Below are positions 1 through 9,455 of a stretch of DNA of 25,827 nucleotides, piece after piece. A program made the translations under genes and the position numbers. The DNA comes from Lichtheimia corymbifera B2541 (taxonomy: Eukaryota; Mucoromycota; Mucoromycetes; Mucorales; Lichtheimiaceae), in assembly GCA_000697475.1 (NCBI GenBank), contig JNEU01000955.1, positions 1 to 25,827 of the forward strand, read 5' to 3'. Each line of letters starts with the position of its first letter. The first letter of the stretch is position 1. The notes below the pieces were generated by a model. That model did not search any database, was not told the DNA's origin, and saw only the letters and a program-made list of their open reading frames with translations.

Positions 1-835
1 CCTCCCTCCTTTTTAGCCCAACTTTATCGTTATAACAGGCATCCATAAGCTAATAACTAGTTTAAATGTATGGTTTGATGTTGTAACAACTTGTCACAAT
101 CACACACCTCTCATTGTTGTCTCATTTAAGCACATATTGGCTACCTTGCTGTGGTGTGCTGCAGCATGTGTTGACTATGATTCCCACAACTTTAGTTGCA
201 TAAGTGCCTATGATGCATGTGCCCTGATGTTCGGGGATGGTATCAGGCTTGCAGCACCCGTTTGACTTTGCTCACAACAAGGTCTCCTCAACCATCTTGG
301 AATTATGCTGCAAGATGTGAGATCATTCTTTTTCCACAAAACTATAATGGGCTAACTGGTTTGGACGCCATAATAACATGCGTTCGCATATGTATGCATC
401 AAATGATCGCCCATGTTACACATGACGCTGCGAGACACAAGGCCAACTATAGCAATTGAACAACATTGATCGCTTTGCTCATTATTCCATATTACTGCTA
501 TACACACCACGAATATAATCCACAATCGCATACACACACACTGCACCCATCGCATCGATATGCAGGGTGATCATATACATACACCCATTTCATTCCATGC
601 TTTGAGTTCAAGGAGAACACGTAATGGGATACCAGTGAAGTCGACTTGAAGATTAACAACATCGTAGTGAGAGAAGAGGAGAGGATGGTTGTCGTTGCGT
701 TATAGATCTCATCCATCTGCTGCATCATTCCCCTATTCCCAATCAGCCCGCGTATTAGAGCTTGTTTGCCCTTCCTTCCATATTGACCATGAGAACATGA
801 TTTCCGATGGAGGTGTGCATATATGTATATATAAA
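1..835. other. Left flank, no recognisable gene
   Basis: This stretch precedes the transposon. The longest open frame (217-459, 80 codons) has no family motif, and other open frames overlap it on the opposite strand, as expected by chance in AT-rich DNA. I see no RNA gene or array. It may be flanking sequence of a gene lying outside the window. Confidence 0.5.
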
Positions 836-837
836 TA
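836..837. other. TA target-site duplication, left copy
   Basis: The TA dinucleotide directly precedes the left inverted repeat and is matched by TA at 2655-2656 after the right one. Tc1/mariner elements insert at TA and duplicate it. Confidence 0.85.
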
Positions 838-926
838 CAGTGTTTTGTGTTTGGAAATCCAGAAAGTTGGGGGTTGCAATCCAATTTTCACAAACCCGCA
901 TTACGGATTCAGGTAGATTAGTAAAA
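838..926 (+). repeat. Left terminal inverted repeat of the Tc1 element
   Basis: 89 bp beginning CAGTGTTTTGTGTTTGGAAA. It aligns with the reverse complement of 2567-2654 with substitutions at repeat positions 11, 31 and 70 and a one-base indel in an A run. It is longer than the roughly 30 bp ends of classic mariner elements. Confidence 0.93.
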
Positions 927-934
927 ATTTCAGC

Positions 935-987
935 CTCTCAATACAATGATTGTCTTGTCAGTACACTTTTTGGTCTCTCAATACAAT
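935..987 (+). repeat. Left subterminal direct repeats (IR/DR-like)
   Basis: CTCTCAATACAAT occurs at 935-947 and again at 975-987, a 40 bp start-to-start spacing. The same arrangement, inverted, lies at the right end. Such paired sites resemble the transposase-binding direct repeats of IR/DR Tc1 elements such as Sleeping Beauty. Binding here is inferred. Confidence 0.75.
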
Positions 988-1129
988 TGTTTAAGCCATG
1001 CCATACATAATAAAGTAAAATCGAAAGTGAATGAGTAATCAGCTAGCTGAACATGATATCCATGTCGGTGGTTAAGCACTCGTAGATAACATCGGTAGAG
1101 TAGTACAACGCGTCTTTTATTGCTTCAAC

Positions 1130-2440
1130 TTGAAAATGACTACATTCTATCATTACCAACCAAGTGGCGACTACGTCTATGATGGCCCTGATAACGACTA
1201 TGAAACACAAACGACAACTGGAGCTGCTATCAAACATTTACTTGAGCTTGGACATCTTTCAGATGACTCGATGTCAGAGGGAGAGGAAGACGTACCTGAG
1301 ATTCCCGAGATCTCGATGGAGGAATTGGGCGTGGTGGATCAGCCTGATCTTGTTTGGACACCAACAAAGTATAAACCAAGACAGGTTGCCTATTTTATTG
1401 CGCTGCTCCAAAGTGAAGAAAGAACGATCAAACGTGCAGCTGAAAGAGCCGGCATCAATGTTGATGCGGCATATAAGTTTAACAAACAATGGAAAAAAAG
1501 TGGCGGAACGGTCTTACCGGGCTATGTCGAGGCATCCAAAGTGAAACCCAAAGGCAACAATCGGAAGCTAACCGAAGAGCATTCGCGTTTCCTTGAAGAT
1601 TATGTCGAGCGCAATCCAACTTGTGTTGTGAAGGATGCTGTTGACGAGCTTTGTGGAGAGTTTAAAAACTTAAGCATTGATCAATCCACCGTTTACCGGC
1701 ATCTTACAGAGAAGCTTTCGTTTACTCTAACCCGTACCCAACCACGAGTGATGGAACGCAATTCTGAAGATACCCTTGAGCAACGTCGTCAATTTGTTCA
1801 GCAAATCACTGAGCAAAATATTGACTTTCGACGCAAGTGCGTTTTTATTGATGAGAGTGGTTTCGTGAAAAACATGGTCCGCCCAGTAGCTTGGTCAAAG
1901 AAAGGAACACCTGCTGCTGTCACTGTGCCAACTGCTCGAGGTACCAATCTCAGCATCATTGGATGTATCTCGTATCATGGTCTGATTGCTCTCTCGCAAC
2001 AAGTCCCTCAATCCACTGGTTCGAAGAAACGCAAGCTTGTTGATGGAAGAGAGTCTGGATTACCACACGGTACGAAATCCTCTCACTTTTTGTTGTTTGT
2101 GGAGCAAGTGGCAGCCGTTTTAAATAAGCATGGTTTACATAACATGTACATCGTAATGGATAATGCATCAATCCACAAGACCAAACAAGTGCTTGAGGCT
2201 ATCAAAAGACATGACCACATTCCTTTGTTTTTGCCACCTTACTCTCCCTTCTTAAATCCCATCGAAGAGTGCTGGTCAAAGATGAAAGGCCAAGTGCGCA
2301 AAACACCATTGTCAAGCAAAGATAGTCTTGTCGTACGCATTCAAGAAGCGGCAAAGACTATCACTAGAAAGGACTGCCGAGGATGGATAAGACACTCACA
2401 GAAATACTTTGTCAAGTGCTTAGACATGCAACCTATTTAG
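1130..2440 (+). CDS. Tc1/mariner DD34E transposase
   Basis: 436-aa intronless protein that would bind the element's ends and catalyse cut-and-paste transposition in the nucleus. Residues about 84-125 and 145-205 look like two helix-turn-helix segments, a paired-like bipartite DNA-binding region. The catalytic triad is visible: D241 in VFIDESGF, D344 in VMDNASIH and E379 in SPFLNPIEECW. Thirty-four residues separate the last two, the DD34E spacing of the Tc1 family. KKRKL at 299-303 is a likely nuclear-localisation signal, though it interrupts the catalytic core. The protein exceeds a typical Tc1 transposase (about 340 aa) mainly through an acidic N-terminal extension of about 80 residues. No frameshift or internal stop is present. 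An AT dinucleotide run follows the stop codon. The start is the first in-frame ATG; a second Met two codons on is possible. Confidence 0.96.
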   Translation: MKMTTFYHYQPSGDYVYDGPDNDYETQTTTGAAIKHLLELGHLSDDSMSEGEEDVPEIPEISMEELGVVDQPDLVWTPTKYKPRQVAYFIALLQSEERTIKRAAERAGINVDAAYKFNKQWKKSGGTVLPGYVEASKVKPKGNNRKLTEEHSRFLEDYVERNPTCVVKDAVDELCGEFKNLSIDQSTVYRHLTEKLSFTLTRTQPRVMERNSEDTLEQRRQFVQQITEQNIDFRRKCVFIDESGFVKNMVRPVAWSKKGTPAAVTVPTARGTNLSIIGCISYHGLIALSQQVPQSTGSKKRKLVDGRESGLPHGTKSSHFLLFVEQVAAVLNKHGLHNMYIVMDNASIHKTKQVLEAIKRHDHIPLFLPPYSPFLNPIEECWSKMKGQVRKTPLSSKDSLVVRIQEAAKTITRKDCRGWIRHSQKYFVKCLDMQPI

Positions 2441-2505
2441 AATATATATATATATATACCTTAAAGCTTTAAAATAACCATATTGCTTGAGTTGGGCTCT
2501 GAGAG

Positions 2506-2558
2506 ATTGTATTGAGAGATCAAAATCTGTACCGGTGTGCCAAACATTGTATTGGAGG
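2506..2558 (-). repeat. Right subterminal direct repeats (IR/DR-like)
   Basis: On the minus strand the motif occurs at 2546-2558 (CCTCCAATACAAT, slightly altered) and 2506-2518 (CTCTCAATACAAT). The 40 bp spacing equals that of the left end. Confidence 0.75.
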
Positions 2559-2566
2559 AATAAAGA

Positions 2567-2654
2567 TTTTACTAATCTACCTGAACCCGTAATGCGGGTT
2601 GTGAAAATTGGATTGCAACCCCCCACTTTCTGGATTTCCAAACGCAAAACACTG
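2567..2654 (-). repeat. Right terminal inverted repeat of the Tc1 element
   Basis: 88 bp. Read on the minus strand it begins CAGTGTTTTGCGTTTGGAAA and matches the left repeat almost base for base. Confidence 0.93.
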
Positions 2655-2656
2655 TA
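2655..2656. other. TA target-site duplication, right copy
   Basis: TA follows the right inverted repeat immediately and mirrors 836-837. Together the two copies fix the element boundaries. Confidence 0.85.
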
Positions 2657-2757
2657 ATAGCTGTGGGAACGAAAATGGAGAAAAACAAACATACATTTCA
2701 TATTCATCATGTTGGGTCGTCACAATTAAACACAAAGCTGTATTGCCATAACAAGTC

Positions 2758-4844
2758 TTAGTCCGTTGACTTTATGTTGTTCACATCCTTCATTCGGATA
2801 GCGATCAAAATAGCTGTTGCAGTTACAGCAGCAGCTACCCACCCAGCTCGTTCCAGAGATGTGGCTAGCGCTTGAGCAACCATTTCTTGAATTTCGGGTC
2901 GTAAGGATGATACCTTGCCAATGGACGTACGAATAAACTCAACCAGCTATAGTATATGGAACAATTGGTGAGTCATGTGCACGGCTCAAAGCAAATCAAG
3001 TTGACTGAATTTTACCTCTGCTGCATCAGGGCCTGAAAGTCTATTGGATAAGATCATCTTAAGGCTGCCTTGAACAATAGCAGAACATGATGCCACACCA
3101 ACTAAATAGCCCATGTATCTAGCCATCATAACCATGGACATAGCAGATGCAACCTCTACAAAATGTAATTTTATGTTTAGAAAAGCAATGTAATACAAGC
3201 CATACCACGTCATTTGATCCCATAAAGAGAAAGTCTATTTACCTTCACTGGGCAAATCACTTGCAACCGCTGTATACAATGAAACCAAAAGTGCGCCATA
3301 CGTATATCCTTCTGCCAAAACGAATAATCCAGCAACCATCAAAGAGGTGATTCGAGTTGCCATCCATTCTGCAACACCTATCAAGCTCAAAGAGTACAAT
3401 ATCGCTGAAAGAAGGAGATGCTTGTAGAATCGGCCACTGTATCCAATGATTTTGCCTGCTGCAAAGCATCCCACTGGTACTGCCACAGCTTCAATCATAA
3501 CCCAAACACCAGCACCACCTGCAGACGTATGCATTACACCCTACACAACACCGTGTGAGACATTTACATGGTGTATGTTGTTTTAACGTACCTGGCAGAA
3601 TTGTGGAATCATGATCAGAAAGGCTGCTTCGCCTGCACCGGTCAACAAAATGATCGAACACGAGCCCACGACATTATAGTTGGATCGAGCAACGCGTGAC
3701 ACCAATGGATGTGTCGCCCATTTTGCTTGGTAAAGAGTGAACACGACATAAAAGCCAAAGGAGGCAATAGCAGAGCCGATGATGATTGGGTCACTCCATG
3801 CTCGAATGTTACCGCCCATCAGTAATGTCACTGCAAGCAAGATATTACCACTAGCAAGCATGGCTATACCAGGGAAATCAATCATGCGAAGACTACGTTG
3901 TGACTGACCAGCTACTTTGTAGCTCTTGAGGTGGAAGGTGTATACATACAATAAGAGCAACAATGGCACAATGTTGATCTTGAAGCAATATCGCCAGCCT
4001 AAAGTATCAGTAATGAAACCACCCAAAGGTGATCCGAGGGGAAAGCCGATCTAACGCATATCAACCTATGTATTAGCATAATTGAAAAACCATGCACCCT
4101 TCGATACCTACAGTCTGCACAGTGCTAATGTAAGAGAGATAACGATTACGTTGATCAGCTGGGACGACATCATGAATCACGACGTTTCCTAACAGATTCA
4201 ATCCACCACCACCTAAGCCTGCAATGGCTCTGAATATGATCATTTGGGTGAGATCACTGGCATAGCCGCATCCAACAGAGCCAATGAAGAATAATGTCGT
4301 TAACGTCAACAATACCGGTCGTCGTCCAACAATGTCAGATAACTTTCCAGCTAACAATTAAATGATGCTGGCGATTAACACTATGCTTCACACACACATA
4401 TATATACGCGTATTCAACATACCTATAGGCAATGTGATGAGCGAGCAAAGGGTATAGCTGCTTTGGATCCATGCAATCTGGTTCGAGCTATTGTGAGAAA
4501 AAAGGGGTGAGCTCCGCATGCTTGTATCACCAGCATGTTGCTTCATTAGTAAACCAACCTTTCGAAATCAGTGCCAATGCGGCTCATAGCAGTGTAGACA
4601 ATGGATGTATCCAAACCAGGGAGACATGAGCCGATTGCGAGGCTGAAATCTGGATGTGAGTATAATTCGATCGCTTTGATATCGAAGGTTGTTACCATAG
4701 AGTGAGAGTTGCAAGGCTAACGCCTATCCGTTTATCGGTTTCAAAGGGAGACGTAACATTATCGGTGACCGTGTTGTAAGATCGTGCTGAATGCCCATCA
4801 CTGGAATCGACCAAAGGGCAGTTTTCCTCTGCAGTACTACGCAT
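2758..4844 (-). CDS. MFS transporter, DHA2 (14-helix) drug/solute efflux type
   Basis: Proton-coupled membrane transporter of unknown substrate; this family includes multidrug exporters and vacuolar basic amino acid permeases (Vba). Eight exons, in transcription order: 4696-4844, 4559-4642, 4423-4487, 4112-4350, 3592-4050, 3243-3540, 3016-3155 and 2758-2946. They total 1623 nt, 540 aa, with all introns GT-AG and 51-87 nt. A hydrophilic N-terminus of about 38 residues precedes helix 1. Signatures are LPGLDTSIVYTAM (57-69, the first-helix LD.TIV motif of DHA2), motif A GKLSDIVGRRP (101-111) and LGSPLGGFITDTLGWRYCFKIN near 184-205 (motif C region and the following loop). More than ten hydrophobic segments follow. 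The open frame extends upstream to 5072 with one further Met, but that extension is basic and looks like leader sequence, so I start at 4844. Substrate and membrane (plasma or vacuolar) cannot be told from the sequence. Confidence 0.92.
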
Positions 4845-7481
4845 GACGCTGCATGCAAAGGCAAAAGATGAATGTGGAGAAGCAGAACAAGTGTGGTTTG
4901 TAATGTTAAACCAATTTTTTTTTCTTTTCGTCGCCTGCTTTCTCCGCAAACAAAATGCAATGTCGCGGATTTGTAACACAAAGTGGGTGACATCGGACAC
5001 CCAGTCCTTGGTATTTTCACCACGCTTGAGCCATCTCACGAAAATGGCTGCTTTCCTGAAGGTCCTGTTCATCCAATTTTCACATATCTATATTACATCA
5101 TGACATGTGTGTAGTTGTTGTAAATCTAGATACATTGGCTATATAATATCAACCATTGAGGGTCTTCATGTGCGCTCGTTATGTCAAATTTTGAGCCAAT
5201 CATTGTTACACAGTGCCTGGGAAAGAATGGTTGAGCTTAAAATGAAAAGGTGTCTTCACGGATAAAAGATTGCATGTATGTGAGTGATAGGACAAGATGC
5301 AAAGCATTGGTCGATCATGGTTTCTGCTTTAATAAATCCAAGCTTGCAGCAGCCAGTTCATTCTGCTTGACATCCAGCTATGTGATGTATACGTCTTACC
5401 TTCGCAACCTTGTCCCTTAAGATCTTGTTACACTATTGATTGAAAGCTAATGGTGGTGATCCAGGTACCAGGAGTATATTGCCAGCGTGAACACTACAAT
5501 ATCACGCTTTTGGGGTCCTTGTTCAGCACCATGCTTTGAGTGATATGCCTACCTTTGATCGTATCTGGTGTTGAGCATTGATATGCGCAAGACATGGCTA
5601 ATGCGTTCATTCTTTAGAATAACATGAGGATGCTTTTGGATCAAGACATATGATATATGACGATCATATTCAAGATGTTCTAACCCCATTTTCCGGTATC
5701 ACATGTTTTGTGTCCTCAAATCGACTCCTTCGATGGATGCACATAAATGATATTATACAGTGGTTCACGTGCTGGTGGCGCTACTGGCTGTTTCAGAATA
5801 TGTGGAGCAGAGAATCATGCAGCATATGCTTTCGTACCTATCACATCCCTGCATCAGTTCGGCTCACACAAACGAATATCGGCACCCACCCGACAAGGAT
5901 GGTGTGCTATTTTCAAAGGCACCACATTCAACTTTCGCTACAACAAGGTACGCCACTTGATACATTGCCATGACAACAGGGGCCTAGGCAACTAAAATCG
6001 TAGGCCAAATTTTCCATTATAGAGCTTTACAGGGATCCCAAAGTCCCTCGCTGATAGGTATGCGTAATTAAGATCGGCTTTATGACGTTGCTATATATGT
6101 TGTTATTTGTATAGTCGAGTCACCTCGTGGTATTCGTGTACAGATTACTGGTACTTGCAACTTAAATAAAACCCGGTATTGATGTGTGCCTCAAACGCAT
6201 GCCTGATCTGAACATGGTCCATCATTCATCACACTTTAATCGCGGTGTGTAACTATTTGTGTGTACTGGACGGACATGAGTCATCACATGGATATAATTG
6301 AGTTGTTGTGCGTGCATGGTGTTGCTTCAATGCTAATGACAGGCTGTTATGGGTTAGGTATTTGCATTCACGGGTTGACAAGTAATACAAGGACATACGA
6401 CAAGGATTATTACTAGGACCCTGTAATCAAGCTTATCACTCATTTCCTAGTGCAAGATCTTGCATTGACGATCATGTTTACTTACCCCAAATAACCGGCG
6501 CTGTGGTACCGCGATACGCATTACTGAAGCCAACAACAGCAGCGGATAGCAGATTCTGGTGTGCTTAAAGCGTACCCTTTCAATCGAATTACCGTATTCA
6601 GCCTTGGGTAAAGATAGGAAGCTGTAACACTATCCACACTTCGGAAGCTTCGGCTGCCCATTTTGATGTCAACTTTCTAAAGCTTATGTTCATGTAGTCA
6701 CTTGACACTGCGCACCACCGATGATCTTGACTTTGGACGGGTAGCATTTCATGCCTCATAACACTTCTTCAAGTAATGCTATATGATGATGATCGATTGC
6801 TGATGCAAACTAGCGTTGATTTTGCATACAATCATTCATACAATGCCTTTGTGGTAGCGGTTCATAATTTCCAAGAAGCACGACATCTTACGATCAGCGT
6901 CGGATGACTGGGTGTAACAAACACCCGGTTCATTTGTAGGTCGTGCGAGCATTACACGTGCATTCTCATGCAAAGCGTACCTCATCATTCATACATTGGG
7001 ACTTTTTTTGTTCATCATACACCGATGATATTATGTACAAGAAGGTCAATCTATAATAATGTAAATAGCCCGTGTTGTTGAAGAGATCACTGTAATATAA
7101 TTATACGGCATAACGACCACTGCGCCAAGACAGATGTAAAGAAGGGGAGGAGAGTAGAGTTTGTTTCAGGTACAATGTTGTCGATGACGATTGGTCGACA
7201 ATATTAAAAGGCGAGACCACTACGCGATTCTGACGCATCATCCAATATGGGGATGCCCAATCTCAACTTTCTTCACGCATACGTACATGGCCCCTTCACG
7301 AAAATACCAATGAGAACAAAAGGTGAGGTATGCAGAAGGGAACCACAGTACGTACCCATTGTGCAACCTTGTGTGTAAACGACTGGCGCCACACGACCCA
7401 CGGGTTACGTCGAGAGTAAACAAGTTCATACACATAAACGCGCAGCAAGTACCATGGAGTGTAAAATAAATCAAGCATTGC
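4845..7481. other. Long intergenic region between divergent genes
   Basis: About 2.6 kb separates the MFS start from the zinc-finger promoter. Three overlapping frames are open at 5650-5995; the longest is 107 codons and none shows a family motif. The frame at 5747-5995 is rich in Gly, Cys and His and could be a decayed exon, but I cannot name it. No tRNA, CRISPR or inverted-repeat element was seen. Regulatory sequence for both genes presumably lies here. Confidence 0.45.
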
Positions 7482-7488
7482 TATAAAA
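7482..7488 (+). promoter_or_regulatory. Probable TATA box of the SH3/zinc-finger gene
   Basis: TATAAAA lies 81 nt before the ATG at 7569 and is followed by a pyrimidine-rich leader, the arrangement expected of a TATA promoter with a short 5' untranslated region. Confidence 0.6.
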
Positions 7489-7568
7489 CACCTGCTTTTT
7501 TCCCTCGCAATAATGTATTTTACTTTCGTCTCATTTCTTTATCTCCCACAACTTCTTTACGTCTTATT

Positions 7569-8783
7569 ATGTCGATCCAAAATTTTATCACTTTGCAAAA
7601 ACCACAGAAGCAAGAACAGCCTGTTGTTGAGCCTCAGCAACTCTCAAGAGTCTTACGCCCAAGCTCGATCGGTGGAAACATAATGAGCAATATGGGGTAT
7701 GGTGGGGAAATTGCATACAATCCTGCACTGCTGCAAACGATTCCGGATTTTGACCTTTCATTGTATGATGAAAACTTGCAACAACAGCACGGTCTTGGTC
7801 AATACGACAACCTTGAGACTGGGATCAATGGCTATCAGCAAGGCAGTACCGATGTTGACATTGCCAACAGCTACTTGCCTTCTCCTTCCATCAGCTATTC
7901 GAGCGGCATAACCGAAGACTTGGGTAGTAGCGGGGGTATCGTTAGCACATGGTCTGTGCACAATATAAACACCATTGTTGAATCTACCCAGGCTCAACAA
8001 CCACAATATCATCGTCATCATCATCAAGGAATCTATTCAACAAGTGGATCGGTATCAAGTTTCTCGACACCACCGCCATGGTCTACTCCTCTTTCTCCAC
8101 CAGTGTCCAATAGCTCCATTACGGTATGTACAAATTGGGAAATTCCTGCTTGGATGTTGTGCTCATTCATACCAACCACGAATAAGAATGACTGCATCAG
8201 CACAACAATCAAGGTTATCGGCTACGAATGGAATTTTGACGATAAGCCGCATTACAACGCAATCACCACCAAGGCCGATCCATTGCGAGATGATCCCAAA
8301 GACCTCCCATCAGGACCTTTCCTTGTGGATCGTAAACATGTAGCTGGTAGAAACGACCTTGATGAAATCTCGATCGATTCGAATGATCAAATTATGGTCT
8401 ATCGTGTCATGGAAGATGGATGGTGCGTTGGTGGAAAATGCTCAGCTCCCTTTGCATGCGGTTATTTCCCTGTTGGATGCCTCTTGATTGAATCGCTTTC
8501 ACAACTTGACAATACGCATCCGGATCTCGCTAATATATGGCGTCGTTTCTCGGGCTATATACGAAAACCCCCTACTCGCAAAGAATCATTGTTGTGTCTC
8601 CTTGCCTGTAAAGGCAATTCCGCTTTCCAGAACCGTAAGGGCTTGAACAGGCATCTCCGAACCTGCATAAAGCACAGACCTCCCCACCATCGAAGACAAT
8701 GCAAAACATGTGGTGAACGGCTATCCAGGACAGATTCTTTTCGTAGACATCAACGAAACCGACATGATGGCACACCACCATAA
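7569..8783 (+). CDS. SH3-like domain plus C2H2 zinc-finger protein
   Basis: 404-aa protein, probably nuclear; exact role unknown. Residues 1-185 are low complexity (Gln, Ser, His, Pro). Residues about 216-306 read as an SH3 fold: VIGYEW for the ALYDY strand, LDEISID for the ELSF segment, MEDGWCVGG for the DGWW segment and GYFPVGCLL for the final G-FP-Y strand. About 40 residues are inserted between the first two elements, in the RT loop. The C-terminus has a degenerate finger (C343, C347, H362, then C366 or H369) and a canonical one (C378, C381, H394, H399, spacing 2-12-4). The last finger's RTDSFRRHQRNRH resembles DNA-binding fungal fingers. A possible in-frame intron lies at 8124-8213; removing it would delete 30 residues before the SH3. 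The protein could be a transcription factor with a protein-interaction module, but neither function is proven. Confidence 0.8.
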   Translation: MSIQNFITLQKPQKQEQPVVEPQQLSRVLRPSSIGGNIMSNMGYGGEIAYNPALLQTIPDFDLSLYDENLQQQHGLGQYDNLETGINGYQQGSTDVDIANSYLPSPSISYSSGITEDLGSSGGIVSTWSVHNINTIVESTQAQQPQYHRHHHQGIYSTSGSVSSFSTPPPWSTPLSPPVSNSSITVCTNWEIPAWMLCSFIPTTNKNDCISTTIKVIGYEWNFDDKPHYNAITTKADPLRDDPKDLPSGPFLVDRKHVAGRNDLDEISIDSNDQIMVYRVMEDGWCVGGKCSAPFACGYFPVGCLLIESLSQLDNTHPDLANIWRRFSGYIRKPPTRKESLLCLLACKGNSAFQNRKGLNRHLRTCIKHRPPHHRRQCKTCGERLSRTDSFRRHQRNRHDGTPP

Positions 8784-9455
8784 CGAAAATGACTCTATCA
8801 ACTGCAAACTCCAATGATCCCGACAGTAGTACAACATGCTCCTTTCAATTTTCTTTATCTTGAGTGTTTATGCTTTTACGTCACATCTCTCGCATCACAC
8901 ATGGGCTATGAAAGGTGCGCGTTGTCCACTTGTGATTGCTACTACAAGCGCTTTTGATGTCCTCGTGATGATTGCGATCCAATTCGGCCTTGTATCGCCG
9001 CCCATCGCATCATTCTCTTTGAAACACGGTCATTCCCCCTTGGTCACTCCCTGCTGATCCATTCTTTTCCTGTAACACTCATCTCTCATTTTACTATCAC
9101 ACATTCCATTCCTTTATTCCTGTATCATTCCTCTCGTTGTAATCCTCCAAGGTTGTTTATGCTGTCACTTTATGCCCATTTCCTTTACTCCATTAAACTA
9201 TAACACTTACTGTCGGTGTGGCTACTTTAAGATGGGATCCTATCAACCATGTGGCGGTAATTTGACAGATGGTGTGGTTTGTAATTCTGTCAATGGATGA
9301 TCCTTATTTGTACATGGGCCAGGGTAGGAGATTTACTGGATTTGTCAAGTGAACATTTCCATGCATGGTATGTCACATGATGAAGCTGGTATACCACCCA
9401 ATTCGTTAATTTCATGCATCAATGATACGTTGATATGGATATATATTATTTCTTT
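8784..9455. other. Convergent intergenic region
   Basis: About 670 bp lies between the 3' ends of the zinc-finger gene and the hydratase gene. It is T- and C-rich near the first stop codon. A 73-codon open frame (8836-9057) shows no motif and probably lies in the 3' untranslated region. I see nothing else. Confidence 0.5.

Larger units (their letters stand above)
838..2654 (+). mobile_element. Complete Tc1/mariner-type DNA transposon
   Basis: The element is 1817 bp, bounded by inverted CAGTGTTTTG ends and flanked on both sides by TA (836-837 and 2655-2656), the target duplication expected of the Tc1/mariner superfamily. Terminal inverted repeats of 88-89 bp differ by three substitutions and one indel. 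Each end also carries two internal copies of a CTCTCAATACAAT-like motif exactly 40 bp apart. One uninterrupted transposase gene fills the interior. Near-identical ends and an intact reading frame suggest a recent insertion that could still be mobile; activity itself is inference. It sits about 100 bp past the stop codon of the convergent MFS transporter gene, probably in or near its 3' untranslated region. Confidence 0.95.

Noticed and set aside
267..481. Two copies of TTTGCTCA (267-274, 474-481), the yeast Mac1 copper-response element
   Set aside because: The same 8-mer also occurs inside unrelated coding sequence on either strand (for example in the transposase near 1810), and no gene is recognisable beside the two copies. 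Chance is the simplest explanation.
5650..5995. Overlapping open frames of 66-107 codons in the 2.6-kb gap
   Set aside because: The Gly/Cys/His-rich frame at 5747-5995 looked protein-like, but I could assign no family, splice partner or clear start. Kept only as a note in the gap entry.
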